From Rhizobium sp. GN54 (GTDB lineage Bacteria > Pseudomonadota > Alphaproteobacteria > Rhizobiales > Rhizobiaceae), in NCBI RefSeq assembly GCF_021026345.1, contig NZ_JAJNCZ010000001.1:1116001-1180000 (forward strand): a stretch of DNA of 64,000 nucleotides, given 5' to 3'. The translations under genes were made by a program, and so were the position numbers. The notes below the pieces were generated by a model that had not been told where the DNA came from, did no database searches, and saw only the letters and a list, made by a program, of their open reading frames with translations. Positions 46,824 through 54,902 of the stretch are shown piece by piece. How positions within the stretch are numbered: position 1 is the stretch's first letter; the number at the start of each line of letters is the position of its first letter.

Positions 46824-47330
46824 CTAGGCGCTGAACGGGTGCTTGACCTTGTCGCGCTGGGCGGTCGCTTCGGCGGCGGTCGGCTTGCCGGTGACGGCGC
46901 GCTCGATCGCTTCCTTCGTTGCCTTGTAGTTGTATTCCTGGATCTTGGCGTCGTCGTCGGCTTCCCAGTGGATGAAGACGCCGACACAGATGAAGACGTC
47001 GTCGGCCTCTTCCACGGGGATGATGCCCTCGGCGACGCTGTCCTGCACGGCCTTGGCCACTGCATGCTGTGCCGGGCCGAACATCTGCACGGCCTGCTTG
47101 GCACCCTTGATCGTGACCTTGTTGAACAGGATCGTGTTGGGCTTGCACGCCATGTTCGGCGCGATCACCGCCAGGAGCGAGGTGAACCCGTCCTTGTTGT
47201 TCGTCAGCGCGTTGCAGAAAGCCGTTTCCACCGCACTTCCGCGCGGGCCGATCAGGAGATCGATATGCGCAACTTCATTTCCCTCGCCAACGAGAGACTC
47301 ACCAACCATTACCTTGCTGATCTTTGCCAC
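46824..47330 (-). CDS. fae: Formaldehyde-activating enzyme
   Basis: This 168-residue enzyme condenses formaldehyde with H4MPT to methylene-H4MPT, the entry of the pathway. It is very close to the Methylobacterium enzyme: [73 protein letters not shown]. The start is GTG (47330), preceded by GGGAGGAATT at ideal distance; an open frame continues upstream but is unconserved. The near-perfect ribosome-binding site suggests high expression. It is last in the mptG-mtdB-mch direction, 157 bases after the CitG-like gene, so it may have its own promoter. Confidence 0.97.
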   Translation of the reverse strand: MAKISKVMVGESLVGEGNEVAHIDLLIGPRGSAVETAFCNALTNNKDGFTSLLAVIAPNMACKPNTILFNKVTIKGAKQAVQMFGPAQHAVAKAVQDSVAEGIIPVEEADDVFICVGVFIHWEADDDAKIQEYNYKATKEAIERAVTGKPTAAEATAQRDKVKHPFSA

Positions 47331-47487
47331 GGCCAATTCCTCCCTTGTACCGCATGTCAAAAATGTTTTGTCCAAAGAAGCCGTACCATGAGACGAGAGG
47401 CTCGATGGACAGCTATCCTTGTTCGCAGCACCCTTGACTGGGTCGGTTGGCCAGATAGCAGCGAATGAGTATGTTCGCCGGCCAAAT

Positions 47488-48351
47488 TCAAGCATTTAAG
47501 TCGTGGTTATGCAAGCCGGACTTGATGCTGCGGACAAAAAGTGTGGCGACCGTCAGGTCGGCGGAGGTCCCCGGATTGATGCCCCGGTCCTTCAGCCGCC
47601 GGTCGAAGTCGAGCAGGACCGCCTCCCGCCCCGACAGGCTCGGCTCGTCCGCGACTTTCCGGCGTATCGTCTCCGCCTCGCTCCTGATGGCGCAGGCGAG
47701 TTCGCCGCCGAATTTGCGCCCGACATGGCTGTCGGGAAAGGTCGACAGGAAATGCAGGTAGACGAAGACGGTCGGCCACATGCCGTTCTCGCCGCGATCC
47801 GTCGCGGCCTGCCAGGCCGACAGGCCGCCGGCGAAAATATCGGCAAAACCGGTCGTATATTGCCGCGCGATCATGTCGCGATCGGCCGCCATGCCCATGG
47901 CTTCCATCAGCGAGACCGTCGGCTCCCGGCTGACGTCCTGGTCCTCGACCGCGTCCAGCCCGCCGGGATTGGCGAGCCGGATCGCGGCAAAGACGTCGCG
48001 GGCATCGTCCGCATCCATGTGCTCCAGCGTCCGGCGCAGGGCCCGGTGGAAATCCGTGGTTGCATCCGCGGCCGCCTTGGCGAGCGGCGCGCAGAGGAGC
48101 AGGATGCCGAGATTGGTGTTCGTTCCCACGCTTTCGCGCGTGGCCGTGACCGCGCCGAGAATGCGCCGGCCGACCGGCGCCTGCGTCTCGCAGATCCACG
48201 GCGCGCTGACGGCAGCGCTTTGAAGGAACTGGTCCGCGCTCATGCGGTGGCCGTCGGCGAAGCGGTGGACGTTTCCGGGTTTCAGGGCATCGATCTCGGC
48301 GCGGCAGGCATCGAGGTAGGCGGTCTGGATCTGCTGCCGCGTCAGTGTCAT
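47488..48351 (-). CDS. CitG-like (triphosphoribosyl-dephospho-CoA synthase family) protein
   Basis: This 287-residue all-helical protein fits the CitG/MdcB family: [20 protein letters not shown] at the start and [20 protein letters not shown] in the middle. Citrate or malonate lyase genes are absent, so the lyase-cofactor role is unlikely. Members of this family are standard in H4MPT gene clusters, where they probably catalyse a phosphoribosyl-type transfer in cofactor synthesis. It overlaps the upstream ATP-grasp gene by four bases (ATGA). Confidence 0.8.
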   Translation of the reverse strand: MTLTRQQIQTAYLDACRAEIDALKPGNVHRFADGHRMSADQFLQSAAVSAPWICETQAPVGRRILGAVTATRESVGTNTNLGILLLCAPLAKAAADATTDFHRALRRTLEHMDADDARDVFAAIRLANPGGLDAVEDQDVSREPTVSLMEAMGMAADRDMIARQYTTGFADIFAGGLSAWQAATDRGENGMWPTVFVYLHFLSTFPDSHVGRKFGGELACAIRSEAETIRRKVADEPSLSGREAVLLDFDRRLKDRGINPGTSADLTVATLFVRSIKSGLHNHDLNA

Positions 48352-49280
48352 GCGGCCGGTCTTTGCTTCATGTCCGGGTCGACAAGCGCCAGCATCGCCC
48401 GGGCGATGCAATCGGCGATGCGGACGGGGACGACGGATTGCAGGCCGGTCCAGGCGGGCATGCTGTTGACTTCCAGCACGAGCAGATTGCCTTCGCATCC
48501 CTGGACGATGTCGATGCCCGCGAAATCGGCGCCGACGGCCGCAGTCGCGGCAAGCGCGAGTTCCTCGAGTTTCTGGCGCAACGGCCCCGTGACCGGCTCC
48601 GCCGTCGCGCCCCGGGCGATATTGGTGATCCAGCCGTCGGCGCAGCGCCCCATCATGCCGAGGATCTCGCCGTTGCTGACGAAGATCCGGTAGTCACGAT
48701 AGGGTGGCCCGCTCCGCGTGACGAAGCGCTGCAGATAGTAGACGTTGTCGATCTCCTCGGGGTCGGGCAGGTCTTCGATCGACCGGACAAGCCTGATCCC
48801 GCGTCCCTGCGAGCCGAACAGCGGTTTCAGCACCAGCGGCCCGCGGGATATCTCGCGCTCGACGATGGCTCTGGCATTGCCGGGACCCTCGACGGCGAAG
48901 GTTTCCGGCGTCGGTATCCCCGCATTGGCCAGAAAGAAGGTGGTGGTCGACTTGTCGACGCAGCGCTCGATCGCCTTGGCCGAATTCCAGACCGGCACCT
49001 CGAGATGGGCGAGGGCGTGCAGGAGGCCGAGCCGCCGCGTGACCGCCTCGAACGTCCCGGCCGAGATCGAACGCACGATCACGCCGGCCGGCAGGGCGCC
49101 GTCGAGGTCCGGAATGGCGATGCCGGAGGGATATCGGGTGTCGAAGGCGATATCGGCGAGCGGGCAGAAGATCGTCTCCGCGCCGCGCTCCCTGAAGGCA
49201 CGCCGCAACTGCTTCACCTGCCTGTCTGCCTTGTCGGATACGATGAGGATCTTGTCGGACGTCAGCACCTGTTCAGCCAA
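48348..49280 (-). CDS. RimK-type ATP-grasp ligase, MptN-like
   Basis: This 310-residue ATP-grasp enzyme has the ATP-binding strand PLVLKPLFGSQGRGIRLV and the metal-binding DFAGIDIVQ and VLEVNSMPAWTGLQ of RimK-type glutamate ligases. In archaea MptN adds glutamate to H4MPT to give tetrahydrosarcinapterin. In bacteria the side chain differs, so the added group is uncertain. It overlaps mch by eight bases and the CitG-like gene by four. Confidence 0.82.
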   Translation of the reverse strand: MAEQVLTSDKILIVSDKADRQVKQLRRAFRERGAETIFCPLADIAFDTRYPSGIAIPDLDGALPAGVIVRSISAGTFEAVTRRLGLLHALAHLEVPVWNSAKAIERCVDKSTTTFFLANAGIPTPETFAVEGPGNARAIVEREISRGPLVLKPLFGSQGRGIRLVRSIEDLPDPEEIDNVYYLQRFVTRSGPPYRDYRIFVSNGEILGMMGRCADGWITNIARGATAEPVTGPLRQKLEELALAATAAVGADFAGIDIVQGCEGNLLVLEVNSMPAWTGLQSVVPVRIADCIARAMLALVDPDMKQRPAA

Positions 49281-50232
49281 GGGATTGCTCCAGCATCTGC
49301 CTGTTCCATTCTCCCGCGCGGAAGGTTTCGCCCGTCTCGATGGCCGTGACGATCACTTCGGCCGGGCTGAAGAGATGCGGGTCGATCGCGTAGAAGTCGC
49401 CCTTGAACGTCTTGAAGATCTCCGCAAAGGGCTGTCCGTAGTCGCGCGACCTGCTGCTCGGCAGTTGCTCGGCGAGGTCCCGCGCGGCCGCCGCACTGCC
49501 GCGAACGAACAGTTGCACCAGCCCGCCATAGATGATCGCGTCGTTCGTCCGTCCCATCGCCTGCAGAAAATCGGGATGGGGTGCCGGAACCGGTGCGCAG
49601 CCGGTCCCATCGACGATATTGTCCAGCGGGAAATGCAGGCTGTGCGCCTTGTGAAGGGCGACTTCCAGCGAGCGGCCGACGATCTGCACGCAGCCGGCAA
49701 GGCTTTGCGTCGGGGCGTAGATGAAGGTCAGCGCGTCAGGCGCCAGCCCCGTCGCCGCTGACACTTTCTCGACGACGGCCGCCGGCGGAGGCTTGTCCGT
49801 CTCCAGCAGGAGAACGGAGGAGGGGGCATCGGTCTCGTTGTAGGCGATCTCTTCGAACAGCGGTTCCACCCGGGCCAGCGCCCGCGCCGGCCCGGAGCCC
49901 ATGGCGAAATACTTCTCGTGCGTCAGGCGCCAGCCTGCATACTGGCTGGCGAGGCAGGCAAGCACCGGTTGCGACGAGTGGACCGTGACGCTGAGCGGCC
50001 ACCTCTCGTTGTTGCGATCGAGCGCGAGCGAAACCGTGCCGAGGCCGCCCATGCAGATCTCCGTCATCCGCAGCCCCGCTTCCAGCCCGCCGGCACTCAC
50101 AGCCCCGGCATCGATCAGATGTTCCCCGAGCGGGCCGCGGCTATGGGCGATGCCGTATCTCTCGTCGTCCGCGATCAACTGGTCGACGATCCGTTGCGCG
50201 TTTCTGTTGAGATGAGCCTTTCCGTTCTTCAT
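49273..50232 (-). CDS. mch: Methenyl-H4MPT cyclohydrolase
   Basis: This 319-residue enzyme hydrolyses methenyl-H4MPT to 5-formyl-H4MPT, the third step of formaldehyde oxidation here. Recognised by NRNAQRIVDQLIADDERYGI, DAGAVSAGGLEAGLRMTEIC, MGGLGTVSLAL, NIVDGTGCAPVPAPHPDFL and GRTNDAIIYGGLVQLFV. The start at 50232 overlaps the upstream ATP-grasp gene by four bases (ATGA); a start six codons earlier is possible. Confidence 0.95.
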   Translation of the reverse strand: MKNGKAHLNRNAQRIVDQLIADDERYGIAHSRGPLGEHLIDAGAVSAGGLEAGLRMTEICMGGLGTVSLALDRNNERWPLSVTVHSSQPVLACLASQYAGWRLTHEKYFAMGSGPARALARVEPLFEEIAYNETDAPSSVLLLETDKPPPAAVVEKVSAATGLAPDALTFIYAPTQSLAGCVQIVGRSLEVALHKAHSLHFPLDNIVDGTGCAPVPAPHPDFLQAMGRTNDAIIYGGLVQLFVRGSAAAARDLAEQLPSSRSRDYGQPFAEIFKTFKGDFYAIDPHLFSPAEVIVTAIETGETFRAGEWNRQMLEQSLG

Positions 50233-51356
50233 GGGAATCCCTCCCTCCAATATTCCGCCACTTCGGTGATCCGACGCTTGACGGCGCGCTCTGCGTCCGC
50301 AGCCGATCGCGCCTGCGCCAGCACGGTGCAGACGGGATCACCGGCGTCGAGCACAGAACCCGGGCTTTGATGGTCGGCCGTCAGGCTCGGCCATGCGATC
50401 TCGGGGAAACGGGGAATGGGGCGAGGCGTATAGGCGATCGCCGAAGCCGCGGCCCCCCGATAGGTCGGCACGGCGATCGTCTCGCCGCGCACGGCACGCA
50501 GATGCTCGTTGAGAAGCGGTGCCGTATCGCTGTCGAAGATATCGAGCGTCGCCCCCGGCCGCGGGTTGATCTCGATCAGGTGCAGGCCTTCCGGTCCATC
50601 GATGAAATCGGCGCTGCAAAGGCCGACGAGGCCGGTAATGCGCGCCAGCCCGTCGAGCCAGCGGCCGATCCGTTCCTTCTTCTTCCGGTCGAAGCGCATC
50701 AGCCGCACCGCGCCGCCATAGCGAAACGGCGATGCCGGCGAGGGCGATGACCACTGCCGGCTGAAGCCGATGATGCGGGCAACGCCGTCCTGCGCCAGGA
50801 ACAGGGCCGAAATGCTGCGGCCGGGGACACGCTTCTGATAGTAGTGGCCCTCGTCCAGCGGCGCGGATGCGGCCGGCCGGACATGCGATCCGCCGGCCCC
50901 GCCGCCGAGCTTGACGAGCCAGTCCTGCGGCCTTTCAGGGGCGTCGAACCGGATCGCCGGATGCGGGATGCCGAGGCCATCGCAGAGCTGCGCGAGCGCA
51001 ACGGGATCCTTGACCGCCCTGACCGCGGCGCCACTGTTGCCGGCGAGCGGCAGGACGCGTCCGAGCGCGTCGATGACATCGGGCCGACGCTCGAATCCCG
51101 AACCGTAGACGAGTGCCAGCGGCTCCTCGTCCCGCGCAAGGTCCGACAGGATCTGGGCGATCTTCGCGCCGTCGATCCCGGCGCGGATGCTGCCGGCGAG
51201 CAGCGTCGTACGCCCGGCGAGGGCGACGGTGTCGGAATCGCCGAAGAGATCGGCCACCAGCGGCTTGTAGCCGGCGCGCCGCGCCGCTGCCGCAAGCGAT
51301 CGGCCGGAGATGGCGGCGATCAGGATGGCGGGGCTATTTTTCGATGCTGCGGGCAA
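50229..51356 (-). CDS. ATP-grasp protein of the H4MPT/methylofuran cluster, MfnD-like candidate
   Basis: This 375-residue protein has an N-terminal Rossmann-like part (ILIAAISGRSLAAAARRAGY) and an ATP-grasp core with DWLVKLGGGAGGSHVRPA and the metal site GLHLIEINPRPGATLDIFD. The archaeal MfnD, an ATP-grasp enzyme, links tyramine and glutamate in methanofuran synthesis; equivalent activity is possible but the family has many ligases. It overlaps mtdB by 23 bases and mch by four. Confidence 0.78.
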   Translation of the reverse strand: MPAASKNSPAILIAAISGRSLAAAARRAGYKPLVADLFGDSDTVALAGRTTLLAGSIRAGIDGAKIAQILSDLARDEEPLALVYGSGFERRPDVIDALGRVLPLAGNSGAAVRAVKDPVALAQLCDGLGIPHPAIRFDAPERPQDWLVKLGGGAGGSHVRPAASAPLDEGHYYQKRVPGRSISALFLAQDGVARIIGFSRQWSSPSPASPFRYGGAVRLMRFDRKKKERIGRWLDGLARITGLVGLCSADFIDGPEGLHLIEINPRPGATLDIFDSDTAPLLNEHLRAVRGETIAVPTYRGAAASAIAYTPRPIPRFPEIAWPSLTADHQSPGSVLDAGDPVCTVLAQARSAADAERAVKRRITEVAEYWREGFP

Positions 51357-52230
51357 GGGCGAAAGCGTCCTGAAAATCGTAGATGACCGGTTTCTCGGCG
51401 CTGATCATCTGCTTGAACAGGCCGGACTGCGTCTTGTATTTGAGATTGCCGATGGTGAGGGCGCCGATACCGATCGCCGCCGTCTCGCCGAGCTTGTCGC
51501 TCTTCGCATTGGCCGTCAGGCCCTCGATGCCGGACGGCGGCACGGCGTTGACATCCGCTGCGACCAGGAGATGTTTCGCCGCCCGCAATTGCTCGGCCGA
51601 GATCACCCTGACGCCGGCCTTGGCGGCAGACAGGATGACCTCCGTCTCGCGCAGCAAGGCCGCCTTCTTCTCTTCCGTCGAACCGTCGGCCGCCTTCACC
51701 GTCACCCCGAAGCGGGCCTTGACCGCTTCTGCGATCTGCTCGACGCGGCCTGGCCCGTCATGGCCCACGATCGTGACCTCCGCACCCTCCTTGGCCGAGA
51801 TCACGGCGGTGCAGTAGCCGACGACGCCGGTCGCGCCGAAGATCGCCACCTTCGTTCCGGAATGGCCGCGGCCGTGCTGCTTTGCGAGCGCGGTCTCGAC
51901 CTTGGCGACCATGGCCGCGGCCGTCGTGAACGATCCGGCCGGGTCGGCGAAGACGGAAATCTCGAAGGGCGGCACCATCGCCTTTCTAGCGGCGTCGATC
52001 ATGTCGAGCGCCAGCACCGTATCGCGGCCGGCCAGGAAGACGCCGGTCGCGGTGCCGGCATCCGGCGGGCGCGAGAAGATCGCGTCCTGGACGAGGCCGG
52101 TCACGTCGGCAAGCGTCACGTCCGTGTAGGGCACGACATGGTCGTAGCCCGCATCGAGCGCCATGTTGACATCAAAGGGGCTCATCTGCCTCAACGGCGT
52201 AAGCATGTGGAGGATGGTTTTCCGGCTCAT
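51334..52230 (-). CDS. mtdB: NAD(P)-dependent methylene-H4MPT dehydrogenase
   Basis: This 298-residue enzyme oxidises methylene-H4MPT to methenyl-H4MPT. Seen are KTILHMLTPLRQMSPFDVNM, the family N-terminus, TGVFLAGRDTVLALDM, and the nucleotide fold VAIFGATGVVGYCTAVISAK. MtdB (rather than MtdA, which works with H4F) is chosen from this N-terminus and the gene context. The start at 52230 has AAGGCAGGG in front; a longer frame upstream is arginine-rich shadow sequence. It is 13 bases after mptG. Confidence 0.93.
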   Translation of the reverse strand: MSRKTILHMLTPLRQMSPFDVNMALDAGYDHVVPYTDVTLADVTGLVQDAIFSRPPDAGTATGVFLAGRDTVLALDMIDAARKAMVPPFEISVFADPAGSFTTAAAMVAKVETALAKQHGRGHSGTKVAIFGATGVVGYCTAVISAKEGAEVTIVGHDGPGRVEQIAEAVKARFGVTVKAADGSTEEKKAALLRETEVILSAAKAGVRVISAEQLRAAKHLLVAADVNAVPPSGIEGLTANAKSDKLGETAAIGIGALTIGNLKYKTQSGLFKQMISAEKPVIYDFQDAFALARSIEK

Positions 52231-52243
52231 TGCCCTGCCTTCT

Positions 52244-53227
52244 CTAGTAGGTGCCTCTGCCCAGTTCGAACGCGTGCGGCGCCGCCTCCCGCGTAATCTT
52301 CGCTCCCCGGTTCCGGCCGGCGAGGATCCGGATCGTCGTCTGCGTGTCGTGCGGTGCCGCGCGCGCGACGATCCGCTCTGCCGCCGCCTGGGATTCGGCA
52401 AAGGCAAAGCCCGTCGGTCCCCAGGAGCTCTGGCCGATGCCGACAGCGCCGCATTCGCCCAGCCGCATGAGCGTTTCCTCCACCGCCGGGCTGGTGAAGC
52501 GCCCGCCCTGGGTCGGGGAAAAATAGTCGCCGAGCATCTGCTGGATCGCCGTCACCGCATTGCCGAAGGTCAGGATGTCCCTTTCGATGACGGCGGGCAT
52601 GATCTCCATCAGCACATGGCGGCAGATCGCCGCCGAATGCGCGGCGGGAAACGGCGCAAGCGTGCGGAAGGCGGTGATTTCCGCGTCTCCGTGGATGCCC
52701 TGGCTGCGGCCGTCAAAGACGAGGATGGCGCGCCAGGCGGACGGAAACGGGATGCGGGAGATGACGGTCGGGGTGAGGTCGTCCCGGGCCTTGCCGGCGT
52801 CGAAGATGAGACCGCCTTCGTCGAAGGCCGCAATGCCGATCCCCGATCGCCCGCCGCGCCCGAGAAAGGCTGCGTCGGCGCGCACGTCGAACGGCAGGTC
52901 GTGCAAGGTCCGCAGTGCTGCGGAGACCGCCAGCGCAAGCTGGGTTCCCGATCCCAGCCCGGCATGGGTGGGAATGGTCTCGAGCACCGTGACCCGGTGG
53001 TGGCCGGCAAGGCCGAGCCGGGAGCGGAGTGCGGAGAGGTAGGCGGAGATGCGGGCGCTCTCGTTGCCGTGAACGCTGGTCTCGGCCGCCCTCGTGATCT
53101 CCAGCCTGGTCGATATGCCCTCGAGCGGCAGGCCGATGCTGCCGAAACGCGAACTTGCCTTCCCGGGGATATCCAGAAATCCGAGGTGCAAGCGTCCGGG
53201 AACTTGAATGGAGACGGAATCCGACAT
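52244..53227 (-). CDS. mptG: Beta-ribofuranosylaminobenzene 5'-phosphate synthase
   Basis: This 327-residue GHMP-fold enzyme makes beta-RFA-P from p-aminobenzoate and PRPP, the committing step of H4MPT synthesis. Visible are VPGRLHLGFLDIPGKASSRF, the GHMP-like THAGLGSGTQLALAV, the FLGRGGRSGIGIAAFDEGG segment and GIGQSSWGPTGFAF. It is the first gene of the minus-strand run mptG-mtdB-ATP-grasp-mch-mptN-citG-fae, divergent from the pterin dehydratase gene. Confidence 0.93.
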   Translation of the reverse strand: MSDSVSIQVPGRLHLGFLDIPGKASSRFGSIGLPLEGISTRLEITRAAETSVHGNESARISAYLSALRSRLGLAGHHRVTVLETIPTHAGLGSGTQLALAVSAALRTLHDLPFDVRADAAFLGRGGRSGIGIAAFDEGGLIFDAGKARDDLTPTVISRIPFPSAWRAILVFDGRSQGIHGDAEITAFRTLAPFPAAHSAAICRHVLMEIMPAVIERDILTFGNAVTAIQQMLGDYFSPTQGGRFTSPAVEETLMRLGECGAVGIGQSSWGPTGFAFAESQAAAERIVARAAPHDTQTTIRILAGRNRGAKITREAAPHAFELGRGTY

Positions 53228-53339
53228 CGGTTCTTTTCTGAACTTTTTGATAATCGGGCCCGCATTTATGGTAGCCTATTTTGTGACCAGCGCAAGCCTG
53301 GGCGGGAGCCGGGAGAAAAAGAAGCGAGGAGAAACGGCG

Positions 53340-53732
53340 ATGGGCGAGGAGACGGAACGCAAGCGCGAGCGCGTCTATTCGGAGGAGGAAATCGCAGCCA
53401 AACTGCAGGCGGAACTGCCGCATTGGCGCTACGAAAACGGCTGGATCCGCCGCAAGTACAAGACGCATGGCTGGAAATCCACGCTCATGGTCATCAACAC
53501 GGTCGGGCATCTGGCGGAAGCCGCCTGGCACCATCCCGATCTCAAGGCGTCCTATGCCTGGGTGGAGGTCCTGCTGGTGAATCACGCCGCAAAGGGCGTG
53601 ACCGACAAGGACTTCGAACTCGCCAGAAAGATCGAGGAGGTCGTGCAATGGCAACCGGGCACGGCGGGCGGCGCGCTTGAGGGCACGCCCAATACCGATC
53701 AGCGATTCGCCTACGTCAAATACGACGGCTGA
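53340..53732 (+). CDS. Pterin-4a-carbinolamine dehydratase
   Basis: This 130-residue protein of the PCD/DCoH family dehydrates 4a-hydroxy-pterins. It shows AAWHHPDLKASYAWVEVLLV, the conserved His pair and HP motif, and LQAELPHWRYENGWIRRKYK. No aromatic amino acid hydroxylase is near, so its role is probably linked to the H4MPT or folate pterins. The first ~15 residues are highly charged (MGEETERKRERVYSEEE). The start at 53340 follows GAGGAGAAAC; a longer frame would overlap the mptG start. Confidence 0.9.
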   Translation: MGEETERKRERVYSEEEIAAKLQAELPHWRYENGWIRRKYKTHGWKSTLMVINTVGHLAEAAWHHPDLKASYAWVEVLLVNHAAKGVTDKDFELARKIEEVVQWQPGTAGGALEGTPNTDQRFAYVKYDG

Positions 53733-53813
53733 TCGGCATTTTTCGCCGGACGGGCTTCACATTTGACGAAGAACGGATAAATTCAGGGCGGCACCAGAAA
53801 GTTTCGGAGTGTG

Positions 53814-54902
53814 ATGGTTGCATGGATCGGCAGCCGGACAGTTCCTTTGTCGGCAGCGATCGAGCAGGCGGCAAAGCTTTTGGCGACAAGCCGCTGCCCC
53901 GTATTCTCCCTCGATTCGGATATCCATGGATGCCGTAGCCTGATCGCGCTGGCGGAGCGCGTCGGGGCGACCTACGATCACGTGCATGGCCGCGATCTCG
54001 TCCACGAGGTCGCGCTTCACACCGATATCGGCGGCTTCTTTGCGACCGCGACGGAGGTACGGCGTCGCGCCGACCTCGTCGCCATCGTCGGCGACGTTCC
54101 GCCTGTCCACCACGATCTGCTCTCCTCGCTTGCGGCGACCGGACCGGACTTGGCCGGCAAGGGCCGGCGGCGCTGGTATCAGATCGAGGGCAGGGCGGCG
54201 TCCGCAGGTGGCCGGCGGCCGCTGCGCGGTCCGAAGGCCGTCCGGGTGGGGTCGCCCGATCTTCCCGTCGATGCCGTACTCGGGATCCTCAGGGCTTCGC
54301 TCTCTGGAAAAAAGGTATCCGCCACGTTCGCCAACGCCGATGCCTTCCTCGGCGCCCTGGCAAAGGCCCGCTTTCCGGTCTTCGTCGTCTCGCACCTGAC
54401 CGACGTCCCCGCTCTGGCGATGCTGCAGGGCCTGCTGGCCGACATCAACAGGACGCAGCGCGCGACGGCACTTTTCCTGCCGTCCGACGACGATGCCTGG
54501 GGCATGGTGCTGGCGTCGACCTGGATGACCGGCTTCCCGCCGCGCACCGGCTTTTCGACCGGCGCGCCGGTCTACGATCCGTGGCTTTGCGACGTGGACC
54601 GGATGATTGCACAGAAGGAGGCGGACCTGCACGTGTGGGTCTCGGAGCGCGACGAGGCGCCGCCCGCCAGGCGCGGCGGCCCGCCGACGATTGCGCTGGT
54701 GAGGGGCGAACGGCCCGTCGCCGGTGCGGCGGCCACCATCCGGATCGGCAAGGCCGGGCTCGACCATGACGGTGTCGTCTATTCGAGCCGGATCGGAACC
54801 TTGCGATCCGTGCCGGCGGAGGCGCCCTCCGACCTTCCCAGCGTCCGCGCGGTCGTGGACCAGTTCCAGCATGCCCTGACGGGCCAGGACATGCCATGCT
54901 GA
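53814..54902 (+). CDS. fhcB: Formyltransferase/hydrolase complex subunit B
   Basis: This 362-residue subunit is related to formylmethanofuran dehydrogenase subunit B (molybdopterin-oxidoreductase fold), for example LIALAERVGATYDHVHGRDL, and VVSHLTDVPALAMLQGLLAD. Bacterial FhcB is known to lack the Mo/W-pterin site and is thought to be structural; I see no ferredoxin-type Cys cluster. ATG 53814 is preferred over the adjacent GTG at 53811 because GGAG (53806-53809) is too close to the GTG. It overlaps fhcA by seven bases. Confidence 0.92.
   Translation: MVAWIGSRTVPLSAAIEQAAKLLATSRCPVFSLDSDIHGCRSLIALAERVGATYDHVHGRDLVHEVALHTDIGGFFATATEVRRRADLVAIVGDVPPVHHDLLSSLAATGPDLAGKGRRRWYQIEGRAASAGGRRPLRGPKAVRVGSPDLPVDAVLGILRASLSGKKVSATFANADAFLGALAKARFPVFVVSHLTDVPALAMLQGLLADINRTQRATALFLPSDDDAWGMVLASTWMTGFPPRTGFSTGAPVYDPWLCDVDRMIAQKEADLHVWVSERDEAPPARRGGPPTIALVRGERPVAGAAATIRIGKAGLDHDGVVYSSRIGTLRSVPAEAPSDLPSVRAVVDQFQHALTGQDMPC

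Noticed and set aside
48348-49280. Ribosomal protein S6 modification enzyme (RimK)
   Set aside because: The RimK-type fold is right, but overlap with mch and the CitG-like gene makes a cofactor ligase more likely.
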